Source: Pelargonium tetragonum (Eukaryota; Streptophyta; Magnoliopsida; Geraniales; Geraniaceae). From it: 64,000 bases of DNA. Below are positions 39,426 through 53,200 of this stretch, in pieces; the stretch's first letter is position 1; each line of letters starts with the position of its first letter. The DNA is taken from positions 222,536 to 286,535 of the forward strand of contig JAYMTL010000006.1 in assembly GCA_036897445.1 (NCBI GenBank), read 5' to 3'. Both the position numbers and the translations under genes were made by a program. Below the pieces are notes generated by a model. It saw only the letters and a program-made list of their open reading frames with translations, ran no database searches and was not told the DNA's origin.

Positions 39426-41614
39426 AAGCTAGTTAGGGTTTCTTCATGAGTGAGCCGCAATTCTGAAAGTGAGCCATAATCGAAAAAAAGACTATCCATT
39501 ACAGTTGAGTAAGATTCTTCATATAGTTGTACTTTTATTGTTATAGTATACCCCTAAAAATCACTCTTTTTTAAGAGTTTTCTAGTAATTTAAGGTGTAT
39601 CTGTTTTAGTAAAACCTTAGAAAGTGCTGTCATACTTCTAATCGAAATAGAATACCAAATTAACCTTTTCCTTGAAATAAGAATTAGAGATAACCCTTGT
39701 TAGTCTCTTTATTGTAAAGTCTTCCTTCCTTCAAGCCTTCAAGAATTGCTAGCAGTTACAAGAGTTACTCAACTAAACGCGCCCTACTAGACATACAATC
39801 TAGGGCTGGGGGAGAATATAACCTATGTATCTTAGTCCGAACCTTCTTCAGCAGGACTTCTTATTTCTTAGAAACCTATACTACTTGAGTGCTAGCAAAA
39901 ATTCATTTTAGCCTTTTTAACTTTAATGGGTCCCTTAATTTTGCCTCAATTTATGTTATAGGATTCCTAATCTGGAAATAGAGTGCCTAAAGCTTTTGCT
40001 AACAGAGTTTATCCTGAATAAGTTTCACTTGAAAGTAGGAGTAGTATCCAGAGGATGCTTTATAATAGTGAAATTTCCAGCAAATAAGGGTAAGATAAGT
40101 CATGTAACATCCCTCTTTAACAAAATATACACACTTTCAATTTTCTACGCTAAAATGAAATAGGGTAAAATTTAGGAGCGTTTAGTATAGCTTCTGTAAC
40201 TAAAGGGGAAGTCTTTTATGATCTTATGAAGGGGCACATCTGAGATTACAAATTAGACGCTTATCATGGGTACCCTTAAGGCTTGGTGTAAATTTGTACC
40301 GTTAAATAGGAATACCACTCAAAAAGGGGGACTTTAAGATTTTTTATCTTCCCTCCTCTGAGTTCATTCTATTTGAAATTTTCCCTTTTAGGCAGGGGTA
40401 AACGAAGTACTAGGTTTCTTGGGATCCCTTTAAAGAAAGCGAGTCTCGGTAATGGCAGTTTCGTATTCTGGTATTGGAGAGATTTGTTGCTTATTGAATA
40501 GAAGTGGGTACAACCCCTTTAGATATCGAAAATTGAATTTGATTTGAACTCTCTCATGGGAGCGCTTAATGTATAAGGGGATTCGGGTCTCTGACGAGGC
40601 TCTTCCCGATCTAATTACCTTAACTTTATAAAGAGAATAATCCAGGGTTAAAAAAGAGAGAGAAACCCTATAGCGTCCCATCATATTAAAGTTTTTTAGA
40701 AAACTTACTGCTTATACTGAATTTCAATAAAACATTTTACATTTACAAGAGTCCCATACCCTGCTCCTTTCTATCTAAAGTATATTCATACCTGCGCAAT
40801 AAGTATTATATTAAAAGGCATCTTTAAGATTTTTTCTTATCTCGTTTACTTTACTAGAGATGCGTCCTCCTGCTGTAAAAGCTACAAGTTGACTTTCAAA
40901 ATATCTAAAAAGCACCTACTAAAAGGGCCCGCCTGCTTTTAGACTTTTTTGTTCATTTTTGAATATTTAAGTTTAATGCAACGGTATCGGCAGGGAATCC
41001 CTTAGACTCATTAGGATTTTTTGTCAGAGCTAGTAATAGGAGAGCCCCCTTTTAAATAAAGAACATTGAAGAAGCTGTTACCAAGGAGTCTTAGTACCAT
41101 AAAAGTCCCCAATATATCTAGAAGTTACCTATTGTAAGCTCCTACACACAGATGGCTGAAAAAGAAGCTTCTATTCTATCTGATGAAATAAGGATTGCTT
41201 TTTTGTTATTTTACTGTTATAAAAAAGAGACTAGGAAAACTTTTTGTACGTTAAGCGGCTTATAATGCATTTTCAGGAAAGCCTTGCGTATGCCCTTTTT
41301 TCTTATGAAATAAAAAAACTAGAGCCTCAATATACAGTGATAGAGGGCTGTTGCAAAGGGATAAACTTCCGAGAAAATAAAAAGGATTGCACTGACACAG
41401 GCTCCTCGGAGAAGCAAAGCCCCTTGTTTTAACAAACTCAGAACCTGCACTAGTGCCAGACGACACCTTGGGTTGATAATTGCTTCTTGACAGTATAGAT
41501 TTATCTAGAATCAGATATGGAGCGTCCCGATAAAAGATAAAAAAACTACCCCTCCGCCCCGTCAGGAAGAAAAACCTTTTCTATCCTATCTAAGGTTTCA
41601 CTCCTCCCATGTGA

Positions 41615-42004
41615 GTAACAACTAAAGCAAGAGGGATACACTAACTTATATACTATTACCACTCGATTACTATTTATTTCATTACTAACCGCATCTAATT
41701 AATAAAGAGTAATATACTAATAATAACTATCTATAAGCTACTGTAACTACTTAAAGATAACTACTATATAAAAATACAATACTAGAATACATAAAAAACT
41801 TCCTAATAAGATGAAGACTACAGCAAAGCTCCACAGAGGAAGATTCCTAGGTTTTTCTCTTAAAGAGGTATCCTCGACTTTTAGTTATACCTGTAGCTTT
41901 ATTAGGATTCTTATGCCCTCTAATATCCTCAGAGACCCTTCTCTAAATACCTATAAATAATATAATAGAAAATAACTCTTGCGAGCCTTTAAACCCGGAA
42001 CTGA
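41615..42004 (+). pseudogene. Possible Gln-rich repeat relic
   Basis: Between two TGA codons the plus frame runs 129 codons with about 15 stops, all TAA or TAG. Short readable pieces include LIYYYHSITIYFITNRI and DEDYSKAPQRKIPRFFS. Stop density is not below random, so support comes only from the absence of TGA and a loose resemblance to 34889-35059. Could equally be chance. Confidence 0.2.
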
Positions 42005-43580
42005 AGAAAGAGGAATTACTATAACTTCGTTACCTTGTGAAAGTGAAAAGCCCAAAAACGGGCTATACTTCTTTAGCCTTAGAGATTGGAAACCCGGAAA
42101 CTAAGGAGCTTTAGAGTACACCCGCTCTAACAAATATTCAGGAACAAAAAGGGTACTAATATTACACATTTATAGTAAAGACTTTTAAAAGGTTAACGAA
42201 AAGGAAAGCAGACTAAACCAAACAATGTCAAAGTTTTTCTACTTTAGCTTCAGCTCTTTTACTCCGTAACATCTTCTTCTTTTTACCGCTAGAAACGTAA
42301 GGGTGGGTTCCCCTTTTTTTTGAGTATCCTATATCTCCTCTTTCCTTTTTAGTTTAGTGGAATCCGTTTGCTAATTTGATGGCTTGTCGTAGTTTAGTTA
42401 ACGATTTTAGGCGTTATAAAGATTTTAAGGAGATTGTGGTGGAGCTACTCGTATAAGAAGGGGTATGCCTTCTATATGGAATTAAACCGGAATTAGAGAT
42501 TAGTCTTGATAGTAAGAGAGTCGTGGTATAATTTGGGATCCCCACAAAAAATGAAAGATTTAGGTAGTACACTAGGTTTTGATAAGGACCCTTCGTGAAA
42601 TGTAAAAAGAAATCCCAATTTCAGTTATTGTTAAGGGAAAGGCGAAGAACTTGACATCAACCCTATGGCTTGTAAATAAACTTAAAATTTGAATCCAACG
42701 CGCGCCCCCTCGGGTAATTTATTCCATCATACCTTTCTTTTTGGAATATTTATATGATATATGAGGAAAAAAGAAGCTCTTGGTCGGAAGTACAGCTTTG
42801 CATATTTACAAGGAAGCTCTGGCTCTGAACCTTCATTAGACTTTAGTAATACCCAAGGATTAAATATCTATATTTTGGAGTGAATCACAGAATTATAAAG
42901 AAAAGATAAAAAGATATTGAGTATATGTGAATAATAGAACCTAACTAAACAAAAAAGGGTACCCTACTTTGAGACCCTGGAATCTAAACTGGCTAATTGA
43001 GGATATTTTGATAAGCTGTTATTCTGCGCACCTCTCCGTCTTCTAAAATTCCCTGTAATTCTACAACTTTTGTGATAAATCCTACAGCCCTTTCCATAAC
43101 GCATATTAACAATTCTTTTGTGAACTTAAATAAATTACACTTCATTTAGGAATTCTGTATCCCCAAATGCTTAAAAATTCCCTTTTATTTTATAAAGCCC
43201 TTTTAGTAGTGCAGTCCCTTTTAATTCGAGTCGTTTGCTTGAGAGTTCTACCCTTACCTTTGAGATTTAACATTCCAGTTTTCTTTTACAGACGACTACT
43301 GACTAGTAAACATAAAAGAGATCTAGGCTTAAAAAATTCTAGTGTTTCCCTATTCCTTCCCAAGATTATGAGTCACTAACACCTTGACTCCACGGATCCC
43401 GCTTCGGATACCCCAGACTAAGACTTCCGTGCGGGTTAACTTGTTCATAACGTTGTGTTTGTATTATTCCTTAAATACTAATGAAAGCAATCGTGACGTA
43501 AATTGTTGTAACCTAAATACAAAATTTGAAGTCTTCTTCTGTAGCCGCGATTTTGTAACTATTGCACTTATTCTATATAG
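42005..43580. other. Gene-free stretch
   Basis: No gene recognised. Two chance-length frames (43167-43379 and 43384-43584) are out of phase with each other and show no motif. Confidence 0.6.
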
Positions 43581-43982
43581 CTAAATATAGTTTTGTAATA
43601 AATAAGAAGTTATAGGCTGTATTACTTGTTAAGAAGATTCCCTCCTTGCCTTTGTTCTTATCTTTTTCTTACTATCTGGAACTGGGTCTTTGTACTACCT
43701 GGCTCTGTAGCAGTATTGCTCTTTGTAATACCTATCACTTTATTTAGGCGATAAACCTGTACTCTGTATTTGTATCTATATCCAATAACCTAAATTATCT
43801 CTCTTTTAAGTCGTCAATACCCTTCTTAAGGGCTCCTGTGTTTCTTATAACCTACATTCAGTTCTATTGGAAAAACTTTTCCTTAATCGAGCAGTTTTAC
43901 TAGACTTACTTAACTTGTACGATTCCTTTCTAATTAAGCAGTAACCTATCTGAGGAAAATACCAGATGAAGCGACTCCTGTT
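43581..43982 (-). pseudogene. Decayed basic protein, 127 readable codons
   Basis: Function unknown. After a TGA (43985-43983) the minus frame is open for 45 codons (SRFIWYFPQIGYCLIRKESY, then KLSKSSKTARLRKSFSNRTE), then continues in the same phase through six internal stops (TAA 43847, TAA 43808, TAG 43778, TAA 43742, TAG 43697, TAA 43631) to TAG at 43583-43581. None of the internal stops is TGA. Readable pieces include ETQEPLRRVLTT, KRDNLGYWI, SDRYYKEQYCYRAR and DPVPDSKKKIRTKARRESS. The product would be strongly basic, with Lys and Arg throughout. No RT, integrase or transposase signature is visible. The plus strand here is pyrimidine-rich and unlike its neighbours. The pattern suits a transposon ORF mutated at Gln codons; the class is not recognised. 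Confidence 0.5.
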
Positions 43983-46900
43983 TCATAACCCTTTAAACTT
44001 TGATCTTAAACATCTGTAAAGTCCAACAAGAAAAATCCTTACAAGCAAGAACCTCTAAATTCTCAGTAAATATCTCTTAAGAAAACTAGAACAATTAAAA
44101 AAATACAAGAGTTCAAACCCTATCCTATAAAAGTATAAGACAGCAACTGTAAAGATGCAGAGTACAGCTAGCTATGTGGGTTCTATTCCCATTAGTTTAG
44201 TTGAAACCTTTTCTTACTGAAATTCTTAATGCCTCTCGACCCATTTCAGTTAGGCAGCTCCCGCACCGCTGTTTTCGTTAAAGACTATATAGAGCTAAGG
44301 GAGTTAGCAAAGTTTTCAGAATAAAAGTGGGTACGACACACTAAATCGCAAAGCCCCTAATTATTCCTCCTATGTAAATAGTTAAAAACAGGGGGTTATA
44401 AAATTCCCGAGATTCTCTTTGTCTTTCTTTAAAATACCCAGACTTCCTACCTGAAAATCCTACTTAGTTTATGAGTCGGCTTAACTGCTTTACTGACCCT
44501 AATTCATTTTAGCAGTTCTTAATTATCCTCAGGGTTTCTAATGCCATTCCTTTTGGGATTTTTTCTTTTTAGAGCTCTAAAAGAAAGAACTTCCCTGTTT
44601 AGTTAATTACCTTTCTAGACAGTATTCAATTCCTGAAATTACTAACTTTAAGATTTGGGTTCTAAAAAGCCGTGTATAGTACTTACACAAATGTAGTAGA
44701 GACCACCTCCAGTATCCGACTCTTGATGCTCTAACAAGAAGCCCCCAGGCCTGGGACATTCTGAATGTAGAGTTTGAGAAAGAAAATAAGGGAGGAAAGA
44801 TATTAGAAGCAGACGTTATAATGATATAAACTTTTCGAAACATTCTTGACATTCAAATTCCCTTTCATTTCAATTTACAACAGTAAGAGTTTCTAGGGAT
44901 TTATGAAGATTTTTAGTTCAAATGTGTATAGAACCCAAAAAGAAAAAAGATTCTGTACAAATTGTATAAGTGAGCTCTCCTCATAGGTTATATTACACGA
45001 AATTTCCGTATATTAATATTAAAACGAGATCTCTTTACTTTCAAAGAATAAGCCGGATTGCCCGCCTTTAGGAATGGGAAACCCTAAATAGGCTTGCACA
45101 TTCATTCTAGAAGGGGTCCCATAGTCTCGAGTACAGATAATTGAATTTCCTATAAAACTTAAACACCTACCCGTTTTTGAAAACAAAGCTAAGTTTCCTT
45201 TTAAAGTTAGTATATTCTGAGAGTTTTCCTTGCAAGCAATAAGCAGGCCTGGTAGAAGTTGTTCAAAGTACTTTTCAGAGGGAACTTTTAGCTTTTAGTT
45301 CATTGTAGAGTTACAAGAAATTTTAACAGTACGTTAATAAATAAAAAGACTTATAAATCTGAGAAATAGCAAAGCAATAGGAAACCCGTAAATTAAGGAT
45401 AATAAAGAAAAGCGGGAATAGGAAACAGAGAAAAATAGACCCATAAGTTTTTTAAGTCTATCTATAATGCGGTAAATCTTTAAGCAAAAGTAAAGCGAAT
45501 ACCCCTTCTGGTGGGAATTTGGGCTAAAGTAGCTAGAGAAAATAAAGAAAAGATAAAATCTTATTTTCATTTCAGGCTTAGTTAACAAAGGAGCAAGTTC
45601 TAGAAATAAATAGGAGAAAGATAATTTAGCAATATAATAAAGAGTGCCTACTCCGGGTCTCCCAAGATATGAGACTATTTCCTAACCTTGAAATGAAATT
45701 AGAGCTTTAAGCTAGTGAGAAAGAGGGGAAACCAGGACAAAGTATAGCTATTCTTTAATCGGGGGTTCCCAGGTATGGGCTTCTCAACTTAACTAATGAG
45801 GGGGTAAGTACAACTGGATATTCCAAAAAATTTTGAGTCTTAAAAGTTTCCTGTTCCTCGAGATTCTCCTAAAAGTCAAAACCTAGTTTAGCTAGAGTTA
45901 TCTAAGTCTGAAAAGCTTTTAAAGTTACGGGGATGCGTATATGCGAGGGGGAGAATCTTTTCCTATTAATTCTAGGCATTGTTATAAGGTCCTCTTAAAC
46001 AGATTCTTAAAATTCTTAGGGGAGACTTCCCTTTTTATTCCCGATTATGTGCCGCTAAAAATCTTTCTTTGGATTTGTGTATGAGCTTTTTAGGGACAAA
46101 CCTAGGCAAAAAGGAAAAAGTACTTCTAAGTCGTAGGAATAGAAACGGGGCCTAAAGCTAATCTAGGGAGAAGCAAGCTATTTCAGGTCTTAAACAGGGG
46201 TAAGATTATAGTGAATAAAGTTTAAAGTAGGTCTCTTTTAAGCTCTATAAATTTAAGAAGACTGAAGCTAGGAGTATACTTTTGTTTGGACCTAGAAAAA
46301 AGTATAAGGGGGTATTAAGATACGCTTTGTTAAGTAGGGTAGAATTTTATCAAATTAGAGTCTTTTTTAAGGATCAAATCTCATTTTAATTCCCAGTTTT
46401 TACTAAAAATCTTAACAATATTGGAGAAAGACTTTGCCAGGTTCTTAGGAGCTGCTAAAATCTGGAGTAAAGTATTAAGTCGGATCCAGAAAGTTCTTAG
46501 AAACCTAATTGTACCCGGAAGTGTGCCTTAAATAGTTTTCTAGTCAAATTGTGACATAGGGGGTTCCCCCAATATAAGTACTTTCGTCCTGTTCTTGTGC
46601 AGGGCAATATTTCTAAGCTGAAGTGGGTAGTTGTACAACTAATTGTATGGCCTTTTTCGTACGAAGAGTTAGCAGGACTTTTTCATTTATAAAAATTACG
46701 TTTATTATACAAAGCTGTTTCTGAAAAGTTCTTTACCTGGAATTCCTTATCCTTCACTTAATATTTCCCTAGCAATAGCAGGACTGTAGGTCTAATAGGG
46801 CCGGCAAAACTCATGCAAACCTTAGTCTATTTTATAGCATCTCGTAAGTAAAAAGGCCTATCCCTCGGCGTGGAATTATTGAAATAAGAAACTTCGGTTA

Positions 46901-47079
46901 ATTGCAAGAGCTTGCAGTGGGTACTTTTTTTGATTAAAAATCTTTGGAGTTTTATACAACTATCTTACTTAGAAATTACACCTAAAACCCCCCAAAAAAT
47001 GACAGGGGTAGACTGATTCTTGTTTTAGTGCACGTAAAAAATGGCCCTTTAAGTACTTTATCTAGAATATACTAAATAA
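43983..47079. other. Gene-free stretch
   Basis: No gene recognised. A T-arm-like hairpin with all five pairs (GTGGG-TTCTATT-CCCAT, 44176-44192) stands alone without D-arm or acceptor stem. Open frames at 44607-44852 and 45334-45588 are chance length. Confidence 0.6.
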
Positions 47080-47277
47080 GGGAGGGGTCTAGCATTAAAG
47101 ACTAAATCCTAAGAAGAAGATAATGATAATAAAGAATCTAGCTCTAGAGAAATAAGGTCTGTTTCTGAAGAGTATGAAAGGCAAGTTAAGAATAAGTGGT
47201 CATAACGTACTAGATATATATATATAAATAACTACCCTAAGAATTCCCCTTTTTGGGGCCCCTACAGTCAAGTACAC
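47080..47277 (+). pseudogene. Acidic-to-basic relic with two TAA stops
   Basis: The plus frame between TAA at 47077 and TAA at 47278 holds 64 sense codons broken by TAA at 47110 and 47203. It reads LALKTKS, then EEDNDNKESSSREIRSVSEE and YERQVKNKWS, then TRYIYINNYPKNSPFWG. The acidic Ser-rich part followed by a basic part is unlike random AT-rich translation. An alternating AT tract (47214-47226) lies inside. No family recognised; possibly a Gag-like N-terminus. Confidence 0.35.
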
Positions 47278-50200
47278 TAACTACACTAATTTCTTATAAG
47301 GTTCTACCTTTCGTCTTGGAAAAAGAGCAGAGAGCAAGAGGGATTATCCTTAACTAAGGAAATCCATTAACAAGTAGCCTCCTTTCCGAGTTCGTAAATC
47401 AGGCAGCCCCTTTCCCCTTTCAAGGCAGTTTTCCCAGGGGTTGGCTTAGCCAGTATTATAGCAAGAAGTTTAAGTAGTACAGGCACAGGGGTATTCCCTT
47501 TTCAGAATTGGTAAGCCTTTCTCCCTACCTGTTAGGGGCCCCTTGTTAAAACAAAATGGATTAAGCTAAAGGAAGTTAAAGAAACAAAACCCACAAAAAG
47601 ACTCTTACCAAAGGAACCACTAACTCAATTCTAAAGGATTTTCTTAATAGGTTAGCTCCCTTTAAGAATCATTAATAGGGCATTTTATAGCTGAGTGTTT
47701 ATTTGTATTTATGTATTTTTAGGGGGATTAAGAAAATAAGAAAAATAAGGGAGAGCTAGGGATATAGGTTTATAGACTTTTTGTGTTATGTAGAACCCGC
47801 ACATCTAAAGTCTTTTACATTTCTGGTTAAGGCTTGTTGTTTTGACTTATTCATAATGGATATTCCTCTCTTTAAATTACCCTTATTATATGGGTATTTT
47901 GGGTAAATAGGCCTAACAATCTTAAAGGCACGGTATCTTTGGGCTTCGTTATATCCTTATAGGCTATCCTGTTATTGTAGGGAATGGGCTTCCTCAAAAT
48001 GGCAGCATATTCGTCGCGAAAGTTACCTCGTGCTATTGCCAAGTAATTGATGCGCTGGAGTAGTACATTACCAAACGTAAAAAGATTTAAACTCTCATCT
48101 TTCATTTTCCTTTAGCAATCAGAGAGGCACTCTTTGTTTTCAGGGCTTATATAGAAACTCAGTGCAAAAGTAAAGCCAACACAAAATATATAGAAAAATA
48201 TACAGAGCAAGCTCTTACTTCCTGTTATAGCGCAGAATAAAGGGTCCTCCAAGGAGCACTTCCCACTCCCACAAGGAAAGATTGTACTAAAGATTTTATG
48301 ACCCTTCGTTAGGGTTGCCTTTTTTATGATTCTAATAGAGGTTACTAGTACTTAGAAAGTTTTGGGGTTTACTTATCCAGTCCTTGTTAAAAATAGTATA
48401 TCGAAAAAGCAAAAGAAAGGGGAGCTTTTTGAGATTAGATATTATTCTTTATAAAGAAAGAATTATCTAGAACTAATTGACTTTAAACTAAAATAAGGGC
48501 TCTCTAAGGAAGTCTCGGATTCCGTCTCATAGAGAAAGGTCTACGTAGAAGTTTTGAAAACCCTATATAAATATTCTAATATTAAGTTATTATAGTTCAA
48601 CACTCTCATAAAGAGTGTGTTAAGAATCGCTTAAATAGAATGTATAAACATTGTATAACAAGAATCCCTTCTATACTAATTATACTGATTTGAGTTCTTA
48701 GAATAATAGACAATCTCGGTTGGCCACTCTTGGGTCAGCGGGTTCAATCAAGTCCACTTCTAAGCATACAATAAAAGTTTGACCCTTTTGATATAGGATT
48801 CCCAGAATTTAGAGAGCTCTTTTCCTCAAATCAGTTTATTACTTGCCTTTTTAGTCTTGTAATCAGGACCTTAAGTAACAGGAGAGTGAAAAAACTTATA
48901 TACTTCATAGAATTAACTATAGCATAAAAGCATAAAATACAAATCAGCAATTCCTTGATTAGAGCCTGCTAACATTATACTGGGGAGCCCCTCAGATAGT
49001 CCAAATACAGAGAATACCCTTATAGGTAGTTATGGTACAAGAAAAGAATCTCGAGAAAGTACAGAAAATAAAAGAGAGTTTGACTCATTTGAGATTTTCG
49101 GTGCAATCCTGTAAAATAAACTCCATTAAGCTAAGCACTTTTCCGCTTCAGTATCCTAGGCCCTGTTAGATCCGCCAAAAGGAAATTGCCATGAAGTTAG
49201 TGTTTTTAAAAACGTGTCCAAGCCGGGGCTTCAAGGTTTGTGGATTCCTTAAAATTTAATTGAACAAAGCAAAGGTAAAGCCCCGTAAATTAAGCTTTTA
49301 GAATAAAGGCTGGTCGTAGATTGGACAACAATGTCTGCTTAATTACTAGCTACTAGCACTGATCAACTAACATACATATAAAAATGTAGAGAATTCCAGA
49401 GTTGCCTTTTACTTTCCTTAATAAGACACGGATTTCCTTCAATTTAGATGCCCCGTAAAAGAATGATTAAAGTGTTTATGTTAAATGAGCTTTATTGCAA
49501 AGGGGATTTTTATAGACGTAAATAGCAAGCATTACTTTAAGCTTTAAGTAAGAGTCTATCCTAGCAGGGTCTGGTGCATCCCTTTCTTAAGAGAAAGAAC
49601 ACACCCCTCTCTCTTTGTTAACTAGAATCTCTTTTTGTGTCTCATAGTAGGGTTTCTCAAGGACAACGCCTTAGCACCTATTTTTTCTTTTTTTTGTTAT
49701 AAATCTTATTCCGTAAAGGGTCTCCTGTTACAAGGCAAGAAAATACCTGCACAAAAAATAGGCATTAAATATCAGAAATTCAAAAAGAAAAGGGTTTCCA
49801 GGGCCGTTTTGGCGCGCACTGGGTATAGTTTGTAGTGCTCAAATGTAGAATTCTTCTTTTTAAAAATCCTTTGTTGAGACCTTTATGAGGAAAACCCTAA
49901 ATTATATATTATATTGAAAGCAAATAATATAGCTATAAGGATTCCAGCCTAAAGGAACTCTGTTTATAAAACCTAGGTTACAAAACAAGGTAAAAGCCCC
50001 CTCCCTAGTAAGTAATTCCCAAGTTAAGGGTTTTTCCAAGTCAATTTTAAGGAGTTCCAGTACTAAATTCTCCTTTGACCTGTTGTACACTGAGAGACCT
50101 TTGGGCTTGGAGATTAAAGACCTGTTACCCAAGTATCGAGATTTCGTAGCTGAGTACTTATTTTCAGAATCGAAAACCAAATTTGAATCTTGTATAGGGC

Positions 50201-53200
50201 AGTTACTTAACTTGTGGCAGAGGATCTCTTATTAGGTACCCAGTTCCGGGCAGTAGTAACTTGAATAAAGGGGCGACGCAGTGTTCCTATCTTAGCTGTA
50301 GCGTAAACTAAAAGCTAAAGTTATTTCTTTTTTAGGAACCTAAACATGGGGTTAAGGTAGAGCTAAAAAGTCTTTCGTGTGACAAAGGAAAAAGCTCCTA
50401 GCCTTCTCTCATTTTTCTTTCTAATTCTAATAAAGAGAATTCCTTTTCTAGGATCCTTATTTAAATAAGGAAGGTATACTTTGTTTCTTTCAAAATTGAG
50501 TTAATACATCTTGACTAGATCCTTTCTGTAAAAGCTAAACCCCCAGAGTACTTTTAAAGTCCCCGTAATTGAGGGAAAGTCTCTTTATATTTTGTTAGGG
50601 AGATCTTACTTTTGTACTTTAACGGGGAAGACAGAACCTTCATATAAAATTTCTTTTCTTATCCGAGGAGGCTGGTGGTAATTGAGTATCGTATAAAATG
50701 ATTCCCGAGTCAAAATAGAGAAAGAGAGTCAACTTCGTTACCTGTTCCAGTTGTCTAGTTGCGAGGAGTGGTTTAAAGTGAAAAAATGTATTTAATTTAA
50801 GCGGGCATAAAACTGTGAAATGCATAATCTACTGGATAGACTGACTTCTGTTTTATGGCATGGAAATAGCCTTACGATTTCTTTCTTATTGTAATGAATC
50901 AGATTTTTGTTAAGAAAGGTATTTTCTTGCTGTTAGTTACAAAGTGAGAGCTCCGTTTAGGAACAAGCCTACCGCTTTAAGGGATTTTTATACTCTAGGT
51001 AAAGCCAACTAAAACTCTACTGTTGCGAAACCTTGTGTTAATAGATTACCTATGAAGCTCTTATTCTTATAAAGGAGGCTCTATTACTTTCTGATAACAG
51101 ATCCAAGCCTAGCTAGAGTCATTTTGAATTTATTTGAGTGCAGTTCGAGTGTAACAGGACAAATAGAACTATGACAAATTTAGTTTCATCTATTAAGTTT
51201 AGTGTAAGTTCCTTTATTCAAAATCGAGTGCTAGTTTGTATGTCAGCATAACCCGGTGAAAGGGTTGCTATGTCCTGACGAGGTTTTTGTCGTTTAGCTA
51301 ATTTGAAACGTGGAAGTAAGATTTTATAATATCGTAACAAAACCAATGCCCGGGCGGGGTCCCTTATCTAGTTTTTTAACTGAAATTGACTTATAAGGCC
51401 GAATCTTAGGATCCTGGGGAAGTCTTCCAAAGGAGTCTATTTGCTAAACTGAGCTTTAGGTTTCTATCCTTATTTTTTATGGGACAAACCCTTTCTTGAA
51501 GCATAGTTTCAAAGTCTATATCATAGGGCAGCCCCTGAAAAGCACTAATTATTTAAGTTTGTCTTTAGAGATGCTTATCCTGTTTTTACGAGTAATAAAG
51601 CATCGGGTTTTCTAATCTTAAATTTGAGGAAAGGGATCTAGTACGGCAGTAGGCCCGTGTCGGGGTCCTTTTAGTTTAGGTCTTTTCTTGAGGTGTCATA
51701 TGGAAGGGGAGCTCTTAAAGTACCTTCCTAACAAAATTTTTCTAAAGGAACCTAAACCAGTATTTTATATTATGATAAGTTTCGAAGTCCTCAGTAAATT
51801 TAGCAGCTCTCAATAATACTACGCAAGCAAGGAAACTTATACGTCCAAATAAAAAGGATACGTCTAGCTCTATTTAAACTTAAAAAACAGGAGGTCCTTT
51901 ACTTAGTAGTCTGCGGAAGGCCCTAAGAATTTAATAATTAGAAAAAGAACAAGTTCTAAAGAATTTTATGGGGCTCCCCTTTGATATCCGTGGAAATCCA
52001 ATAGGAAGGCTTTTCTTAGCATACAATTAAGAAGTTTTCCTTGAGATATGTACTAAATTTATGAGAGTTCTCTTGGGGGTTAATCGAGTAATGGTTAAGC
52101 TTCTTGCCTATAAATAATATTAATAGAATCTTTTTCTAGGGAGCAACCAGCATTCAGGAGTCTTTTTATTCTCATATTTTAGGAGGTATCCGCTTTAACG
52201 AGAGGCGTATCTAACCAGGAATCCCTTCTTATTAACTCTATAAAGAGGGATTTAAAGGGGTCTAATTTTGTAAAAATTTATGGAGGGAACTCTATCGGGT
52301 TAACACCGCTCCTTATTTAAAACTTATATAGGATCCAGTAAGAAACCGAATTACCTTTAATAGGAATCTCATAAATTTGCTCTAGAGATTTAGACTGCTG
52401 CGTAATCATTTTTGTTTTCTCGGCGTAAATTTTAGTAGGCCCTGCGCTAAATCAAAGTTTGGCATAGAATAGATTCGTTATTTTTTTTTCTTTCCACCAA
52501 AGCATTCTATAGTATAGGGGGCTAACTTAAGTCTCCAGATCCTGGTAAGATCCAAGGGGATATTAAAATTCACATAAGTTTTTTAGGTAAGTCGGACGTA
52601 TTAACTTAACAGCTTATTCGACTGCGGAGAGCTGAGATATACTATTAGAAAAGTATAAAAGGAACGAGCCTTCTCTTTCCTCGAGTGACTTATTTTGAGG
52701 ATAAGGAAAAAACAAAGATTGCCTCGGAATTCTGAGGGGTTGGGGAAATCATTAGGTAGATTTAAACACTTTATTAAAGTACTAAAAATTTCCCTAAATA
52801 TATTTTCATAAAAGTCCGATTATAGTAGAAAGTCGAGGGTTTCCAATCCAAAAAAGATCCACGCAGGAAGTAAGATTATCAGTTTCCTTCTCAAGAGAAA
52901 TCCTGAGTTATTTTGTATTTGTTTGTTCAATAAGCTATATGACGTATAGAAAGAAAAAATTTTGTTTTGTATAGGGTCCAGCTAGATACATGGGCCCTAT
53001 TATATGTATCGGTTAAGTATCAAGTAAGAGTAGGATTCGAATTGGGTTACAGCTTGATTGATACACAAGAAAATAAAGAGTAAACTTGTACCTTTTTATT
53101 AAGAAAAAAACTACTATAGATGTTACTAAAAAGTTGCTGACTAAATACTGTACGGTACAGATTTTTTTATGAGTCTCCGTTTACAAAACGACTTGAACAG

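Larger units (their letters stand above)
35060..41614. other. Gene-free AT-rich stretch
   Basis: No gene recognised. Open frames at 38955-39137 (plus), 39230-39499 (minus) and 40430-40684 (minus) are 60-89 codons, within chance length, overlap each other's surroundings on opposite strands and match no family known to me. A tRNA-like sequence at 39362-39425 is listed separately. Confidence 0.6.

Noticed and set aside
38955-39499. Adjacent protein-like frames on opposite strands (38955-39137 plus, 39230-39499 minus)
   Set aside because: Both are of chance length, and similar-looking text appears on both strands nearby, which shows how easily AT-rich DNA looks protein-like.
40430-40684. 84-codon minus frame containing a tRNA-like GAGTTCAAATC word
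   Set aside because: Chance-length frame, and the word lacks a D-arm or stem pairing around it.
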